From Acinetobacter sp. (lineage in GTDB: Bacteria; Pseudomonadota; Gammaproteobacteria; Pseudomonadales; Moraxellaceae), in assembly GCA_030152675.1 (NCBI GenBank), contig JASLIY010000032.1:1-13206 (forward strand): a DNA stretch of 13,206 nt, read 5' to 3'. The notes under the pieces are model-generated. The model was given only the letters and a program-made list of their open reading frames with translations. It was not told the DNA's origin and did not search any database. Below are positions 1 through 8,134 of the stretch, piece by piece. A program made the position numbers and the translations under genes. How positions within the stretch are numbered: position 1 is the stretch's first letter; the number at the start of each line of letters is the position of its first letter.

Positions 1-34
1 CTTATTTTAATTTTAAACGTAAAGAATTGTACTC

Positions 35-1513
35 ATGACTGATTTACATCGACTATCCATTCGCGAAATGGCACACGGGTTAGAAACTGCACAATTTTCT
101 TCACGTGAATTGACGCAACATTATTTAAATCGTATTGCAAAGATTGATCCGCAGGTAAATGCCTACATTACGGTCACCGCAGAACAGGCCTTAGCAGCAG
201 CAGATGCCGCTGACCAAAGCCGTCAAAATGGTCAAGCGACCCAGCTCAGCGGTATTCCGTTGGCACACAAAGATATTTTCTGTACCCAAGGGGTTCGTAC
301 CTCAGCCGGCTCAAAAATGTTGGACAACTTTATTTCACCTTACGATGCCACTGTGGTCAGCAAAATTAAACAGGCTGGACTTGTAACATTGGGTAAGGTG
401 AATATGGATGAGTTCGCGATGGGCTCAACCTCTGAAAGTTCTTATTACGGTGCGACCAAAAACCCATGGAACTTGGACTATGTGCCAGGCGGTTCTTCAG
501 GAGGTTCCGCTGCTGTGGTTGCTGCTGACTTGGCACCTTTTGCGACAGGTACAGATACTGGTGGCTCGATTCGCCAACCGGCATCATTTTGTGGTTTGAC
601 TGGTTTAAAACCTACATACGGTCGTGTCTCACGTTTCGGGATCGTGGCCTATGCATCGTCACTCGATCAAGCTGGCCCAATGGCACGTTCTGCTGAAGAC
701 TGCGCGTTCCTACTCAGCAGCATGGCTGGTCATGACACCAAGGACTCAACTTCAGTTGAAAAAGACGTCGATGACTACGTTGCCAACCTCAATAAAACCT
801 CGCTCAAAGGCTTACGCATCGGGATTCCAAAGCAATACTTTAATGTCCAAGGCCTTGATGCTGATGTGAAAGCACGTGTTGAAGAATCACTCAAGCAGCT
901 TGAACAGATGGGTGCCATCCTGGTCGAAATCGATCTCGACATGGTGGATAGCTATATCTCGACTTATTACTTGATCGCGCCTGCTGAAGCATCTTCCAAC
1001 TTGTCACGTTATGACGGCGTGCGTTATGGCTATCGCTGTGAACAGCCAAAAGATCTCATGGATCTGTATACCCGTTCACGCTCTGAAGGTTTTGGTCCTG
1101 AAGTACAACGTCGTATCTTGATCGGAACTTATGCATTGTCTGCGGGCTATTACGATGCCTACTATGTCAAAGCACAGAAAGTTCGTCGTCTGATCCAACA
1201 AGACTTCCTCAAAGCCTTTGATCAAATTGATGTGATTGCTGCGCCATCTGCACCAACCACCGCCTATAAAATTGGCGCTTCTTTGGACCCAGTTGAATTG
1301 TATTTGGGTGATATCTACACCACTGCAGTGAACTTGGCAGGCTTGCCTGCGATCAATGCGCCAGTTGGCTTTGATCAGCAGCAGCTTCCAGTCGGCCTAC
1401 AGTTAATTGGTAACTATTGGTCTGAGTCGCAATTACTCTCGATTGTGCATCAATACCAACAAACCACCGATTGGCATACGCAACGTGCGGCGATTGCAGA
1501 GGAGAATGCATAA
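35..1513 (+). CDS. gatA: Glutamyl/aspartyl-tRNA amidotransferase subunit A
   Basis: GatA is the amidase subunit of the GatCAB complex. In the cytoplasm it releases ammonia from glutamine, which GatB uses to convert misacylated Glu-tRNA(Gln) and/or Asp-tRNA(Asn) to the correct amide form. The 492-residue product has the normal family length. The amidase-signature catalytic triad is visible: Lys79 (in LAHKD), Ser154 (in PGGSSGGS) and Ser178 (in TGTDTGGS). These fall at the same numbers known for Staphylococcus aureus GatA, which supports the ATG at 35. No strong Shine-Dalgarno sequence precedes it. The stop codon overlaps the gatB ATG by one base (TAATG), so the two are translationally coupled. 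gatC, usually upstream, would lie outside the window. Identification is secure. Confidence 0.98.
   Translation: MTDLHRLSIREMAHGLETAQFSSRELTQHYLNRIAKIDPQVNAYITVTAEQALAAADAADQSRQNGQATQLSGIPLAHKDIFCTQGVRTSAGSKMLDNFISPYDATVVSKIKQAGLVTLGKVNMDEFAMGSTSESSYYGATKNPWNLDYVPGGSSGGSAAVVAADLAPFATGTDTGGSIRQPASFCGLTGLKPTYGRVSRFGIVAYASSLDQAGPMARSAEDCAFLLSSMAGHDTKDSTSVEKDVDDYVANLNKTSLKGLRIGIPKQYFNVQGLDADVKARVEESLKQLEQMGAILVEIDLDMVDSYISTYYLIAPAEASSNLSRYDGVRYGYRCEQPKDLMDLYTRSRSEGFGPEVQRRILIGTYALSAGYYDAYYVKAQKVRRLIQQDFLKAFDQIDVIAAPSAPTTAYKIGASLDPVELYLGDIYTTAVNLAGLPAINAPVGFDQQQLPVGLQLIGNYWSESQLLSIVHQYQQTTDWHTQRAAIAEENA
1499..1504 (+). promoter_or_regulatory. Strong Shine-Dalgarno sequence of gatB
   Basis: GAGGAG lies inside the last codons of gatA, 8 bases before the ATG at 1513. 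It settles the gatB start at 1513. A longer reading frame with an ATG at 1471 also exists, but it would add 14 residues unlike known GatB N-termini and would overlap gatA extensively. Confidence 0.85.
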
Positions 1514-2982
1514 TGACTCAAGCTCAAACATTAAAGCTAATTGATGGCTGGGAAGTGGTGATTGGTCTTGAGATCCACACTCAACTCATGACCCAATCAA
1601 AAATTTTCTCGGGTTCTTCGACTGAGTTTGGTCAAGATCCAAACACCCAAGCCAGTTTGGTTGACTTGGCTATGCCGGGTGTATTGCCAGTACTCAACCA
1701 AGCTGTGGTCGATTTGGCGATTCGTTTTGGTTTAGGTGTGGATGCGTATATCGACCAAGCCTCTGTGTTTGCTCGTAAAAACTATTTCTACCCAGACTCA
1801 CCTAAAGGCTATCAAATCAGCCAAATGGACAATCCAATCGTAGGCTTGGGTCATATCGACATCAAACTTGATGATGGTTCAAGCAAACGTATCGGTATTA
1901 CCCGTGCGCATTTAGAAGAAGATGCGGGTAAATCCCTGCATGAAGACTTTGCTGGCATGACCGGCATCGACTTAAACCGTGCTTGTACACCTTTATTAGA
2001 AATCGTGTCTGAGCCAGATATGCGTTCTGTTGAAGAAGCCGTGGCTTATGTCAAAGCGATTCACGGTCTAGTGCGTTGGTTAGGTATTTCAGACGGTAAC
2101 ATGGCTGAAGGTTCATTCCGCTGTGACTGTAACGTCTCGCTACGCCGTCCGGGCAATGAGTTCGGTACACGCTGTGAACTAAAAAACATTAACTCTTTCC
2201 GCTTTATCGAAAGAGCCATCAATGTTGAAATCGAACGTCAAATGGATATCTTGGAGTCAGGTGGTAGCATCACTCAAGAAACCCGTTTATTCGATCCAGT
2301 GAAAATGGAAACGCGTTCTATGCGCTCCAAGGAAGAAGCCAACGATTACCGTTACTTCCCAGATCCTGACCTGTTGCCAGTAATCATCAGTGATGAGCAA
2401 ATCGAACGCATCCGTGCCGAACTGCCGGAACTACCAGTCGCACGTCGTGCCCGCTTCGTTGACAGCTATGGCCTCACAGACTATGACGCGCATGTACTGA
2501 CCTTGTCACGTGAAATGGCAGACTTCTATGAGACTGTCGTGACCGCGGCAGGTGGTGCTGCACATGCCAAATTGGCAGCCAACTGGGTCATGGGTGAATT
2601 CTCTGGTGCACTCAACAAAGCCGGCTTAGATATCCAAGATTCTCCAGTATCTGCTGAGCAACTCGGTGGCATGGTGGCGCGCATCGTCGACAACACCATC
2701 AGCGGTAAAATCGCTAAGCAAGTCTTTGGCTTTATGTGGGAATCTGAAGGTCAAACTGCAGATCACATCATTGCTGAAAAAGGCTTGAAGCAAGAAACCG
2801 ATACGGGTGCGATCGAAGCCATCATCAAAGAGGTATTGGCAGCGAACGAGAAGATGGTTGAAGAATATAAGTCTGGTAAAGACAAAGCCTTCAACGGTTT
2901 GGTCGGTCAAGTCATGAAAGCCTCTCGAGGCAAAGCCAACCCTGCTCAAGTCAATCAGTTGATGAAGCAATTATTGGGTTAA
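1513..2982 (+). CDS. gatB: Aspartyl/glutamyl-tRNA amidotransferase subunit B
   Basis: GatB is the GatCAB subunit that binds the misacylated tRNA, activates the side-chain carboxylate with ATP and transfers ammonia delivered from GatA. The product from ATG 1513 is 489 residues, close to the usual length. Visible family features are the N-terminal [13 protein letters not shown], the [14 protein letters not shown] segment (residues 91-104), and the PET112/GatB signature around residues 153-169 ([17 protein letters not shown]). A helical YqeY-like tail begins near residue 340 and ends in the tRNA-binding region. The start is fixed by a strong Shine-Dalgarno sequence at 1499-1504 and the 1-base overlap with gatA. 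Two hairpins follow the stop codon. No defect is seen. Confidence 0.98.
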   Translation: MTQAQTLKLIDGWEVVIGLEIHTQLMTQSKIFSGSSTEFGQDPNTQASLVDLAMPGVLPVLNQAVVDLAIRFGLGVDAYIDQASVFARKNYFYPDSPKGYQISQMDNPIVGLGHIDIKLDDGSSKRIGITRAHLEEDAGKSLHEDFAGMTGIDLNRACTPLLEIVSEPDMRSVEEAVAYVKAIHGLVRWLGISDGNMAEGSFRCDCNVSLRRPGNEFGTRCELKNINSFRFIERAINVEIERQMDILESGGSITQETRLFDPVKMETRSMRSKEEANDYRYFPDPDLLPVIISDEQIERIRAELPELPVARRARFVDSYGLTDYDAHVLTLSREMADFYETVVTAAGGAAHAKLAANWVMGEFSGALNKAGLDIQDSPVSAEQLGGMVARIVDNTISGKIAKQVFGFMWESEGQTADHIIAEKGLKQETDTGAIEAIIKEVLAANEKMVEEYKSGKDKAFNGLVGQVMKASRGKANPAQVNQLMKQLLG

Positions 2983-3003
2983 TTTTATAAGCTCACCCAA
3001 CCA

Positions 3004-3031
3004 CCCTCTCCTGTACGCAAGAGCGGGTTTT
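3004..3031 (+). terminator. Probable intrinsic terminator of gatAB
   Basis: CCCTCTC (3004-3010) can pair with GAGCGGG (3021-3027), with one mismatch, across a 10-base loop, and TTTT (3028-3031) follows. It begins 21 bases after the gatB stop codon. The stem is modest, so efficiency is uncertain. Confidence 0.5.
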
Positions 3032-3037
3032 AAATTT

Positions 3038-3076
3038 CGCCCGAACCTACTTCTTCTCGAGAAGACGGTTCGGGTG
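3038..3076. terminator. Bidirectional hairpin between convergent genes
   Basis: CCCGAACC (3040-3047) pairs with GGTTCGGG (3067-3074). Nested inside is the palindrome TCTTCTCGAGAAGA (3052-3065), offset by a small 4-versus-1-base internal loop. The structure lies between gatB and the convergent DUF1176 gene, whose stop codon is at 3080. The T-tract is weak in both directions (GAAATTT on the minus side). It probably acts as a shared transcription end or mRNA stabiliser. Confidence 0.6.
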
Positions 3077-3079
3077 AGA

Positions 3080-4180
3080 TTATTTCACATCACTTTCAAT
3101 CCGCTCTAACTGCCAAGCGCCGCCGGGAATGCCTTTGCATTGACCCGAATGCCAGTCACTGCTTAATACAAATTTCTCTCCCGTCCAAGTCCAACGCTCT
3201 CCACCCCAACAATCCCCCAATCCGCGACCTTTATGTGTGGCCGAAATCTGTCCTGCCTCTACATCCGTGAGGCTGTCGGTAATAAAATAAGCATCACCTT
3301 TGAGATCTTGATCGAGTACCCACGCGCCACTGCCCGCGTTATAAGCACCGCGCCAACAGAGTGTTGTGGCAAGTACCTTGTTATGACTCAATTTGTATAA
3401 TTCAATCGCTTGTGGTTGGGTACCATCTTCCTCATAAACACCCTCGCAGAATCCCTCATCCTTTCCAGCCACATGTGCAGCCATCAAGGTCTGATGTAGT
3501 TCGGCATAGCGTGGATCTTGTCGCTCTAATGTCATGTAGGGATGATCCGCTGTTTTGACTTTGCTCAGTTGAAGCGGAGCTTGAGCCGCTAAAACTTTGG
3601 CCTCCGATGCTGAGCCCTTTTTAATCAAAGCACCCACTGTACCGACTCGCTTCTGAAAATCATCCATTTTCAACAAGCTTGCCGTCATCCCCTGATCCGA
3701 AACACGCCACAGATAGTGCCCATTGGCAAACTCAATCTTGACGGATTTCTGCGCTTGCTTCAGTAAGGCATCACGTTGCGTCGCACTGAGTGCCCCCTTA
3801 AGCGGCCCTTCGGCATCATCGTATGTAAGCGGACCAAGGTCTTTATTGTTGATATAAAACCGAATATTTTGGATATGATTCGGTGAAAGATCCTCACCAT
3901 ACTCTCCCGCCAAAACAAACTCAGCATTGACCTGTTGTGCAGGACCCGCCTTACGAGTGAGTAAAATAGATGCCGGTAAGCCTTTCGAGTCATCGGCTTG
4001 ATAGCCTGCCGCCTGACAAGTCCCGGTATTACTACAAATAATCTGCCATTCCCCATGTTGAAAACTCAGCCCTTGCATCGCATAGACTTGACTTAGACTT
4101 GCGAAAGTTGCCAAGCTAATCAAAGCACTGCGTTTGATGCCGATAGGCAGGCGAGCACTAGGTTTTTTAAGAAGTTGCAT
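3080..4180 (-). CDS. Secreted DUF1176 family protein
   Basis: The 366-residue product matches the DUF1176 family of unknown function. The family start GEWQIICSNTGTCQAAGY (residues 43-60) and the tail GDCWGGERWTWTGEKF (322-337) are both present. Residues 1-34 form a Sec signal peptide: a basic N-terminus, a hydrophobic stretch from about residue 19 to 30, and a VYA cleavage site. The mature protein should therefore be periplasmic. It has six cysteines (49, 55, 245, 275, 324, 348) whose spacing suggests three local disulfides; that pairing is an inference. A GGAA Shine-Dalgarno-like sequence lies about 8 bases before the ATG. The gene is monocistronic, convergent with gatB and divergent from the ankyrin gene. 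No biochemical role can be assigned. Confidence 0.85.
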   Translation of the reverse strand: MQLLKKPSARLPIGIKRSALISLATFASLSQVYAMQGLSFQHGEWQIICSNTGTCQAAGYQADDSKGLPASILLTRKAGPAQQVNAEFVLAGEYGEDLSPNHIQNIRFYINNKDLGPLTYDDAEGPLKGALSATQRDALLKQAQKSVKIEFANGHYLWRVSDQGMTASLLKMDDFQKRVGTVGALIKKGSASEAKVLAAQAPLQLSKVKTADHPYMTLERQDPRYAELHQTLMAAHVAGKDEGFCEGVYEEDGTQPQAIELYKLSHNKVLATTLCWRGAYNAGSGAWVLDQDLKGDAYFITDSLTDVEAGQISATHKGRGLGDCWGGERWTWTGEKFVLSSDWHSGQCKGIPGGAWQLERIESDVK

Positions 4181-4220
4181 TTATCGTTCCAATGTTTTTG
4201 ATGTTTAAAATATACCCGCC

Positions 4221-4248
4221 ATTGTACAACGCATTTGCATGACTTCAA
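4221..4248 (-). promoter_or_regulatory. Candidate promoter of the DUF1176 gene
   Basis: On the minus strand TTGAAG (-35, at 4243-4248) and TACAAT (-10, at 4221-4226) are separated by 16 bases. They lie about 40 bases upstream of the ATG at 4180. This is a sigma-70-like match found by eye only. Confidence 0.4.
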
Positions 4249-4287
4249 CACAGCTTTAAGCCTTGCATCCATTTGAAATCCAATACA

Positions 4288-4316
4288 TTAACAGCAGATT
4301 TAAAAACTTTTATACC
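4288..4316 (+). promoter_or_regulatory. Candidate promoter of the ankyrin-repeat gene
   Basis: TTAACA (4288-4293) and TATACC (4311-4316) are separated by 17 bases. Transcription would start near 4322, about 20 bases before the ATG at 4343, and the leader would carry the AGGAG ribosome site at 4332-4336. The match is by eye. Confidence 0.45.
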
Positions 4317-4342
4317 TCTTCAAATAACAACAGGAGTGCCTC

Positions 4343-5056
4343 ATGCAGCGTAAAAGTCACAATTTATTTAAAATCTTGTTTTTAAGTACTACATTCTTTT
4401 TCACCACCGCCTGCCATAGTGAAAACTCCTTACAATCCAATATAAACAAGGATCAAGCACAGATGAACGCAATCTTTGACATTATTAAAGCCAATGATTC
4501 CACACTGCTCACACAACATTTAAAAAAATTTCCAACTGCGCTTGAGTCTCGCAATGCACGGCATGAAACACCGCTGATGCAGGCACTGTATCTCAAACGT
4601 TTTGATCTGGCTAAGCAATTGATTCGGGCTGGTGCTGATGTGAATGCCCAAGATCATTTACACAACAGCCCCTTTCTCTACGCGGGTGCTGAAGGCAATA
4701 CCGAAATGGTCAAATTAGCCCTGCAACATGGTGCCAAGTTTGATCTCTACAATCGTTACGGCGGTACAGCGCTGATCCCGGCTGCGGAAAAAGGCCATCT
4801 CGAAACCGTAAAATTACTCGCAAACACACCGAACTACCCGATCAATCATGTCAATCACTTGGGCTGGACAGCACTGATGGAAGCCATCGTACTCAGTGAT
4901 GGCGGGGAAACGCATACTCAGATCGTGAAAGCACTGTTAGATGCTGGCGCCGATGCCAACATCCCAGATCATCAAGGCATCACCCCACTGCAACATGCCA
5001 AACAACGCCAACAAACTGCGATGCTCAAACTATTACAGTCCCACGGCGCACGTTAA
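4343..5056 (+). CDS. Exported ankyrin-repeat protein, possible lipoprotein
   Basis: The 237-residue product starts with a basic, then strongly hydrophobic segment (residues 1-23) that ends in TTAC. Cys24 could be a lipidated cysteine, although Thr at -3 is not the usual lipobox Leu. From about residue 41 it is built of ankyrin repeats. The clearest are 73-104 (HETPLMQAL...AGADVNAQD), 106-137, 138-172 (GGTALIPAAEKGHLETVKLL) and 173-207 (GWTALMEA...AGADANIPD), with a partial last repeat at 211-237. Ankyrin repeats bind proteins, so a periplasmic or outer-membrane-attached adaptor is plausible; the partner is unknown. AGGAG (4332-4336), 6 bases before the ATG, is a good ribosome site. The last 24 bases overlap the convergent LysR gene. 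Confidence 0.88.
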   Translation: MQRKSHNLFKILFLSTTFFFTTACHSENSLQSNINKDQAQMNAIFDIIKANDSTLLTQHLKKFPTALESRNARHETPLMQALYLKRFDLAKQLIRAGADVNAQDHLHNSPFLYAGAEGNTEMVKLALQHGAKFDLYNRYGGTALIPAAEKGHLETVKLLANTPNYPINHVNHLGWTALMEAIVLSDGGETHTQIVKALLDAGADANIPDHQGITPLQHAKQRQQTAMLKLLQSHGAR

Positions 5057-5929
5057 GCAGCTCAGCAAATGTTGAAGTCGAATATTGTCCTGATCGGGTC
5101 GGTAAACCGCGTAAATTGGCGCACTGCAAGGTGGATCTGAAACAATTGATTTATATACAATCTGTGTACTCCAAAAATCTCTGATCGATGCAGGTACGAT
5201 CGACAGTCCGATTCCCGCCGCGATCAGATTTAAGCTTGAAGTCAGACGTGGGGTTTCTTGCACAATATGTGGACTAAATCCCGCCCGATAACAAATTGAC
5301 ATGATGTTATCAAACAGATCTTGTCCAGCCAGTCGCCGATATAACACAAAATCATAGCCCTCTAGCATATTTAAGTGCAAGGCTTCTGGCCCTATCGCCA
5401 AAGGGTGATTACTCGGTAGCGCCACGATCAAGTCTTCATCAAGCAGGTGCAGACTTTTCAATCCTGAATCGGCACTCGCCGGTCGACGTAAAAATGCTAA
5501 ATCCAATTTTTGATTGCATATAGCATCACTTAAAGCCTGACTGCCCTCTTCCTCAAGATGAATCGACACCTTGGGATATGCCTCTCGAAAACGCCGTAAC
5601 AGCGCAGGTAAAAATGCGTGCAGACTCACGGAGTTGGTAAAGCCAATATTGATCTGCCCCTCAAGTCCTTGAGCGATGTTTTTGACTCGTTGTGAAATTA
5701 TTTGCGTATGCGCAAGGATACTTAAAGCCTCCTCGTACAAGACCCACCCCGCTTCGGTCAGTTCCACACCCCGTGCTAAGCGAATCAATAACTGTACATC
5801 CAATTGTTGTTCAAGCTGTTTAATTAGTCGAGTTAAAGGGGGCTGTTGCATATTCAGTCGCACAGCTGCTTTGGAAATATTACGCTCCTCAACAACGGCA
5901 ACAAAGGCTTTGAGTTTTTGAATATCCAT
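5033..5929 (-). CDS. LysR-type transcriptional regulator
   Basis: The product is 298 residues, the normal LysR length. Residues 1-60 form the winged helix-turn-helix (LKAFVAVVEERNISKAAVRLNMQQPPLTRLIKQLE, then an LTEAG wing). From about residue 90 the periplasmic-binding-protein-like effector domain follows (GQINIGFTNSV, LDLAFLRRP, LIVALPSNHPLA, GIGLSIVPASI). It probably binds a small anion or aromatic effector and controls the divergent CHR genes, the usual LysR arrangement; the effector is unknown. A T-N11-A dyad lies between the two start codons. Its 3' end overlaps the ankyrin gene tail by 24 bases, which leaves no room for a terminator between them. No strong Shine-Dalgarno sequence is seen. 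Confidence 0.92.
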   Translation of the reverse strand: MDIQKLKAFVAVVEERNISKAAVRLNMQQPPLTRLIKQLEQQLDVQLLIRLARGVELTEAGWVLYEEALSILAHTQIISQRVKNIAQGLEGQINIGFTNSVSLHAFLPALLRRFREAYPKVSIHLEEEGSQALSDAICNQKLDLAFLRRPASADSGLKSLHLLDEDLIVALPSNHPLAIGPEALHLNMLEGYDFVLYRRLAGQDLFDNIMSICYRAGFSPHIVQETPRLTSSLNLIAAGIGLSIVPASIRDFWSTQIVYKSIVSDPPCSAPIYAVYRPDQDNIRLQHLLSCLTCAVGL

Positions 5930-5937
5930 TTCTAGCC

Positions 5938-5952
5938 ATACTTTTTAGGTAT
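5938..5952. promoter_or_regulatory. Candidate LysR operator (T-N11-A dyad)
   Basis: ATAC-N7-GTAT is a 15-base dyad that fits the LysR-type T-N11-A rule. It sits 8 bases upstream of the regulator's ATG and 29 bases upstream of the CHR gene ATG at 5982. From here the regulator could repress itself and activate or repress the transporter genes. Binding itself is inferred. Confidence 0.5.
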
Positions 5953-5981
5953 ATCAAACAGCAAAATTAGCATTTTTCAAC

Positions 5982-6653
5982 ATGGTGTCACAAGCACATA
6001 CTGAGCTCACACTGAACATGAGTAATGCCATGAATATCAAATTACCCCCCAAGGCAGATGGATTCCCTTCAGCACAATCTTACGTCGATTCGCAGCCTCC
6101 AGTTCGACAACATCCTAGTTCAAAACAACTTTTTATTGGCTTTATGCAACTTGGGCTGATGGGCTTTGGCGGGGTCCTGCCCCTCGCACATCGCATCATC
6201 GTCGATGAGAAAAAATGGCTCAGTTCAGAAAATTTTATCGATCTACTCGGAATTTGTCAGATTTTACCTGGCGGCAACATCATTAACATGGCTGTGGCGA
6301 TCGGTATGCATTTCCAAGGCTATCGTGGTGCGCTATATGCGGTATTGGGATTGATCTCCGCGCCAACCCTTATCGTGGTGATGCTTTATCAAAGCTATGC
6401 CTACTTTCAACATATTGTATGGGTTCAACATATGATTCAGGGCTTGGCGGCTGCCGCTGCAGGACTACTTTTCGCCACAGGAATTCAGATGCTGAAACCG
6501 ATCATGCGTCAAATTTCAACTTGGCTGACCTTGGGCTTGGCGGTGTTATTAATGTTGCTACTCAAACTCCCCTTGTTGTTGACGTTATTACTGTTATTGG
6601 CTTTTAACTTTTGCTTATTGCTTCGCCAACACAACTCAATAAGAAAGGACTAG
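5982..6653 (+). CDS. CHR-family (chromate transporter family) protein, N-terminal-type half
   Basis: The 223-residue inner-membrane protein carries one CHR (chromate ion transporter) domain. A cytoplasmic lead of about 45 residues is followed by FMQLGLMGFGGVLPLAHR (54-71) and the loop QILPGGNIINMAVAIG (93-108). Several hydrophobic helices run to about residue 214, ending in a very Leu-rich stretch. Full-length ChrA has two such domains; here they are separate adjacent genes, as in known short-chain CHR pairs. The usual PGP of the signature is PGG here. Chromate export is known for some family members, but the substrate here cannot be deduced. The start is uncertain: ATGs at 5982, 6018 and 6030 are in frame and none has a good Shine-Dalgarno sequence. 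LysR control is likely from the divergent context. Confidence 0.85.
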   Translation: MVSQAHTELTLNMSNAMNIKLPPKADGFPSAQSYVDSQPPVRQHPSSKQLFIGFMQLGLMGFGGVLPLAHRIIVDEKKWLSSENFIDLLGICQILPGGNIINMAVAIGMHFQGYRGALYAVLGLISAPTLIVVMLYQSYAYFQHIVWVQHMIQGLAAAAAGLLFATGIQMLKPIMRQISTWLTLGLAVLLMLLLKLPLLLTLLLLLAFNFCLLLRQHNSIRKD

Positions 6654-6660
6654 AAAGATC

Positions 6661-7224
6661 ATGATCACACTTTGGACATTGGCTTGGGTCTTTACCCAAC
6701 TTTCACTTATGGCCTTTGGTGGTGGCAACGCGGTATTGCCCGAAATGCAACATCAAATCGTGGTCACGCAGCAATGGATGACCGCACAACAGTTTAGTTA
6801 TATGTTTGCGATCGCCCAAGCCGCGCCTGGCCCAAATATGATGATCGTACCGTTGGTCGGTTGGCATGTTGCAGGTCCAATGGGGGTATTGGTCACAAGC
6901 ATTGCTAAATTTGGCCCATCCTCCTTGCTCACCCTCTATGCGCTTAAATACTGGGATCGCTTTAAACACCACCCACGACGTATTTTGATTGAGCGTGCAC
7001 TGAAGCCCATCACCGTGAGTTTAATATTGATAAGTACTTGGATCATCGCCCAACCCGCTACACATAATCCTATCTTAATCAGTGTCATAGTCATCAGTGC
7101 CTGCCTCGCGTTATTCAAATCAATACATCCGATCTGGATCATGCTGTTTGGTGCGGCTCTGGCTGGGATCTTGCTCTCATACGACTTTATTGAACCTTTT
7201 AAGCACGAGTTAAGCTTGAGATGA
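6661..7224 (+). CDS. CHR-family (chromate transporter family) protein, C-terminal-type half
   Basis: The 187-residue membrane protein is the second CHR domain of the pair. It has LMAFGGGNAVLPEMQ (16-30) and the canonical loop QAAPGPNMMIVPLVGW (53-68), followed by hydrophobic helices at about 73-95, 117-130, 136-152 and 157-173. It lies 7 bases after the stop codon of the first half, with AAAGGA 11 bases before its ATG, so the two are surely co-transcribed and probably form a heterodimer with antiparallel halves (known for short-chain CHR proteins; inferred here). The substrate is unknown, with chromate, sulfate or another anion possible. The PAP2 gene follows 40 bases later and may be in the same transcript. 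Confidence 0.87.
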   Translation: MITLWTLAWVFTQLSLMAFGGGNAVLPEMQHQIVVTQQWMTAQQFSYMFAIAQAAPGPNMMIVPLVGWHVAGPMGVLVTSIAKFGPSSLLTLYALKYWDRFKHHPRRILIERALKPITVSLILISTWIIAQPATHNPILISVIVISACLALFKSIHPIWIMLFGAALAGILLSYDFIEPFKHELSLR

Positions 7225-7264
7225 TCAAATCGCGCACCATGTATAACAATAGTTTAATGTTGCG

Positions 7265-7945
7265 ATGACACCGATACTTTTAAAAAGACATCTCATTTCT
7301 GACTCGCTCATCCTTGGTATCAGCTGTTTGATTTTGCTGTTATTTATTCCTATCGGAGGGAAAGTCGACCTGTACTTGATCCAACCGTGGATCAGTCAGG
7401 CTGGTGATTTTTTTTACCGTAATAATCAGTATCTGACCTATTGGAATCATGGCATTTTTAAATACATCATGATCGTGGTCTACTGCAGCTTTCTGCTGCT
7501 GTGGTTACTGTCCTTTAAGCTCGAAGGCTTAAAACCCCATCGTTTTTTATATGGCTATATGTTTTGGGTCAGTGCCTTGTCCACAGCCCTCATCGGTTTA
7601 TTCAAATCCCAATCGCGTCATGACTGTCCGTGGAATATGCTACAGCCTACGGCGACTGGCTATGTCTGGGACTTCTCTGCGACCCAAGGACATTGTTTTC
7701 CTGGCGGTCATGCCAGCACTGGCTTTGCCCTGATGACCGGATATTTTGTCTATCGCTTGATCCAACCGAAGCGCGCCTATTTTTATCTACTGGCAGGCCT
7801 CGTGATTGGCTTTGTGATGGGCTGGGGACAAATGATGCGTGGCGCACATTTTCTCAGTCATAACCTCTGGACAGCTTGGTACGTTTTTGCCTTCAACAGC
7901 ATCATGTTCATGTTATTTTTTAAAAAGCTGCAAACGAAGTTCTAA
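7265..7945 (+). CDS. PAP2-family membrane phosphatase
   Basis: The 226-residue integral membrane protein belongs to the PAP2 lipid phosphatase/phosphotransferase superfamily. Hydrophobic helices lie at about residues 13-31, 66-84, 96-113, 150-166, 171-188 and 203-219. The three active-site regions are KSQSRHDCPWNM (114-125), FPGGHAST (145-152, with catalytic His149) and MRGAHFLSHNLW (191-202, with His195). The third region differs from the classical SR-x5-H-x3-D pattern but resembles a known PAP2 branch with RGAHFxSH. Likely substrates are lipid phosphates or pyrophosphates such as undecaprenyl-PP, phosphatidic acid or lipid A; which one is unknown. An in-frame stop codon at 7250 and lack of other starts fix the ATG at 7265, although it has no clear Shine-Dalgarno sequence. 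It follows the CHR pair by 40 bases. Confidence 0.88.
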   Translation: MTPILLKRHLISDSLILGISCLILLLFIPIGGKVDLYLIQPWISQAGDFFYRNNQYLTYWNHGIFKYIMIVVYCSFLLLWLLSFKLEGLKPHRFLYGYMFWVSALSTALIGLFKSQSRHDCPWNMLQPTATGYVWDFSATQGHCFPGGHASTGFALMTGYFVYRLIQPKRAYFYLLAGLVIGFVMGWGQMMRGAHFLSHNLWTAWYVFAFNSIMFMLFFKKLQTKF

Positions 7946-8030
7946 ACCTCACTTGATGATGTCCGCCAGTTCGGTGATTATTTCTCATCTCAACGCCGTA
8001 AAACGTTAAACCCTCTCCAACCTAAGATCG

Positions 8031-8058
8031 GTTGACAATTCATCAATGAAATGTCAAC
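8031..8058. repeat. 28-bp near-perfect palindrome
   Basis: GTTGACA (8031-8037) pairs with TGTCAAC (8052-8058). After one A/A mismatch, TTCAT (8039-8043) pairs with ATGAA (8046-8050) around CA. It lies 85 bases after the PAP2 stop codon. A T-rich stretch (TTAATATTTTG) follows after six bases, so it could be a weak transcription end for the CHR-PAP2 genes. It could equally be a dimeric regulator's operator. Confidence 0.6.
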
Positions 8059-8134
8059 ACACCTTAATATTTTGTTGTCGCACACAATAAAAGATTGGGA
8101 ATATCCCAGTAATTTCTATAGCTTAATCAACTCA

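Noticed and set aside
1..34. Possible end of gatC before gatA
   Set aside because: One short frame runs to a TGA overlapping the gatA start, but 34 bases give no recognisable GatC sequence.
1471..1512. Longer gatB starting at ATG 1471
   Set aside because: It would add 14 non-conserved residues inside gatA; the Shine-Dalgarno sequence at 1499-1504 and the TAATG overlap point to 1513.
2626..2970. 114-codon minus-strand frame inside gatB
   Set aside because: It lies fully within a conserved gene and matches no family; it is a shadow frame.
5982..7224. Firm call of chromate resistance
   Set aside because: Family membership does not fix the substrate, and there is no ChrB or other chromate gene nearby.
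7265..7945. PAP2 protein as an inactive enzyme because Asn follows the last His of the third motif
   Set aside because: This PAP2 branch varies at that position as far as I recall, and the key His residues are present.
7956..8030. Tiny open frames just after the PAP2 gene, on both strands
   Set aside because: All are under 20 codons with no ribosome site or family match.
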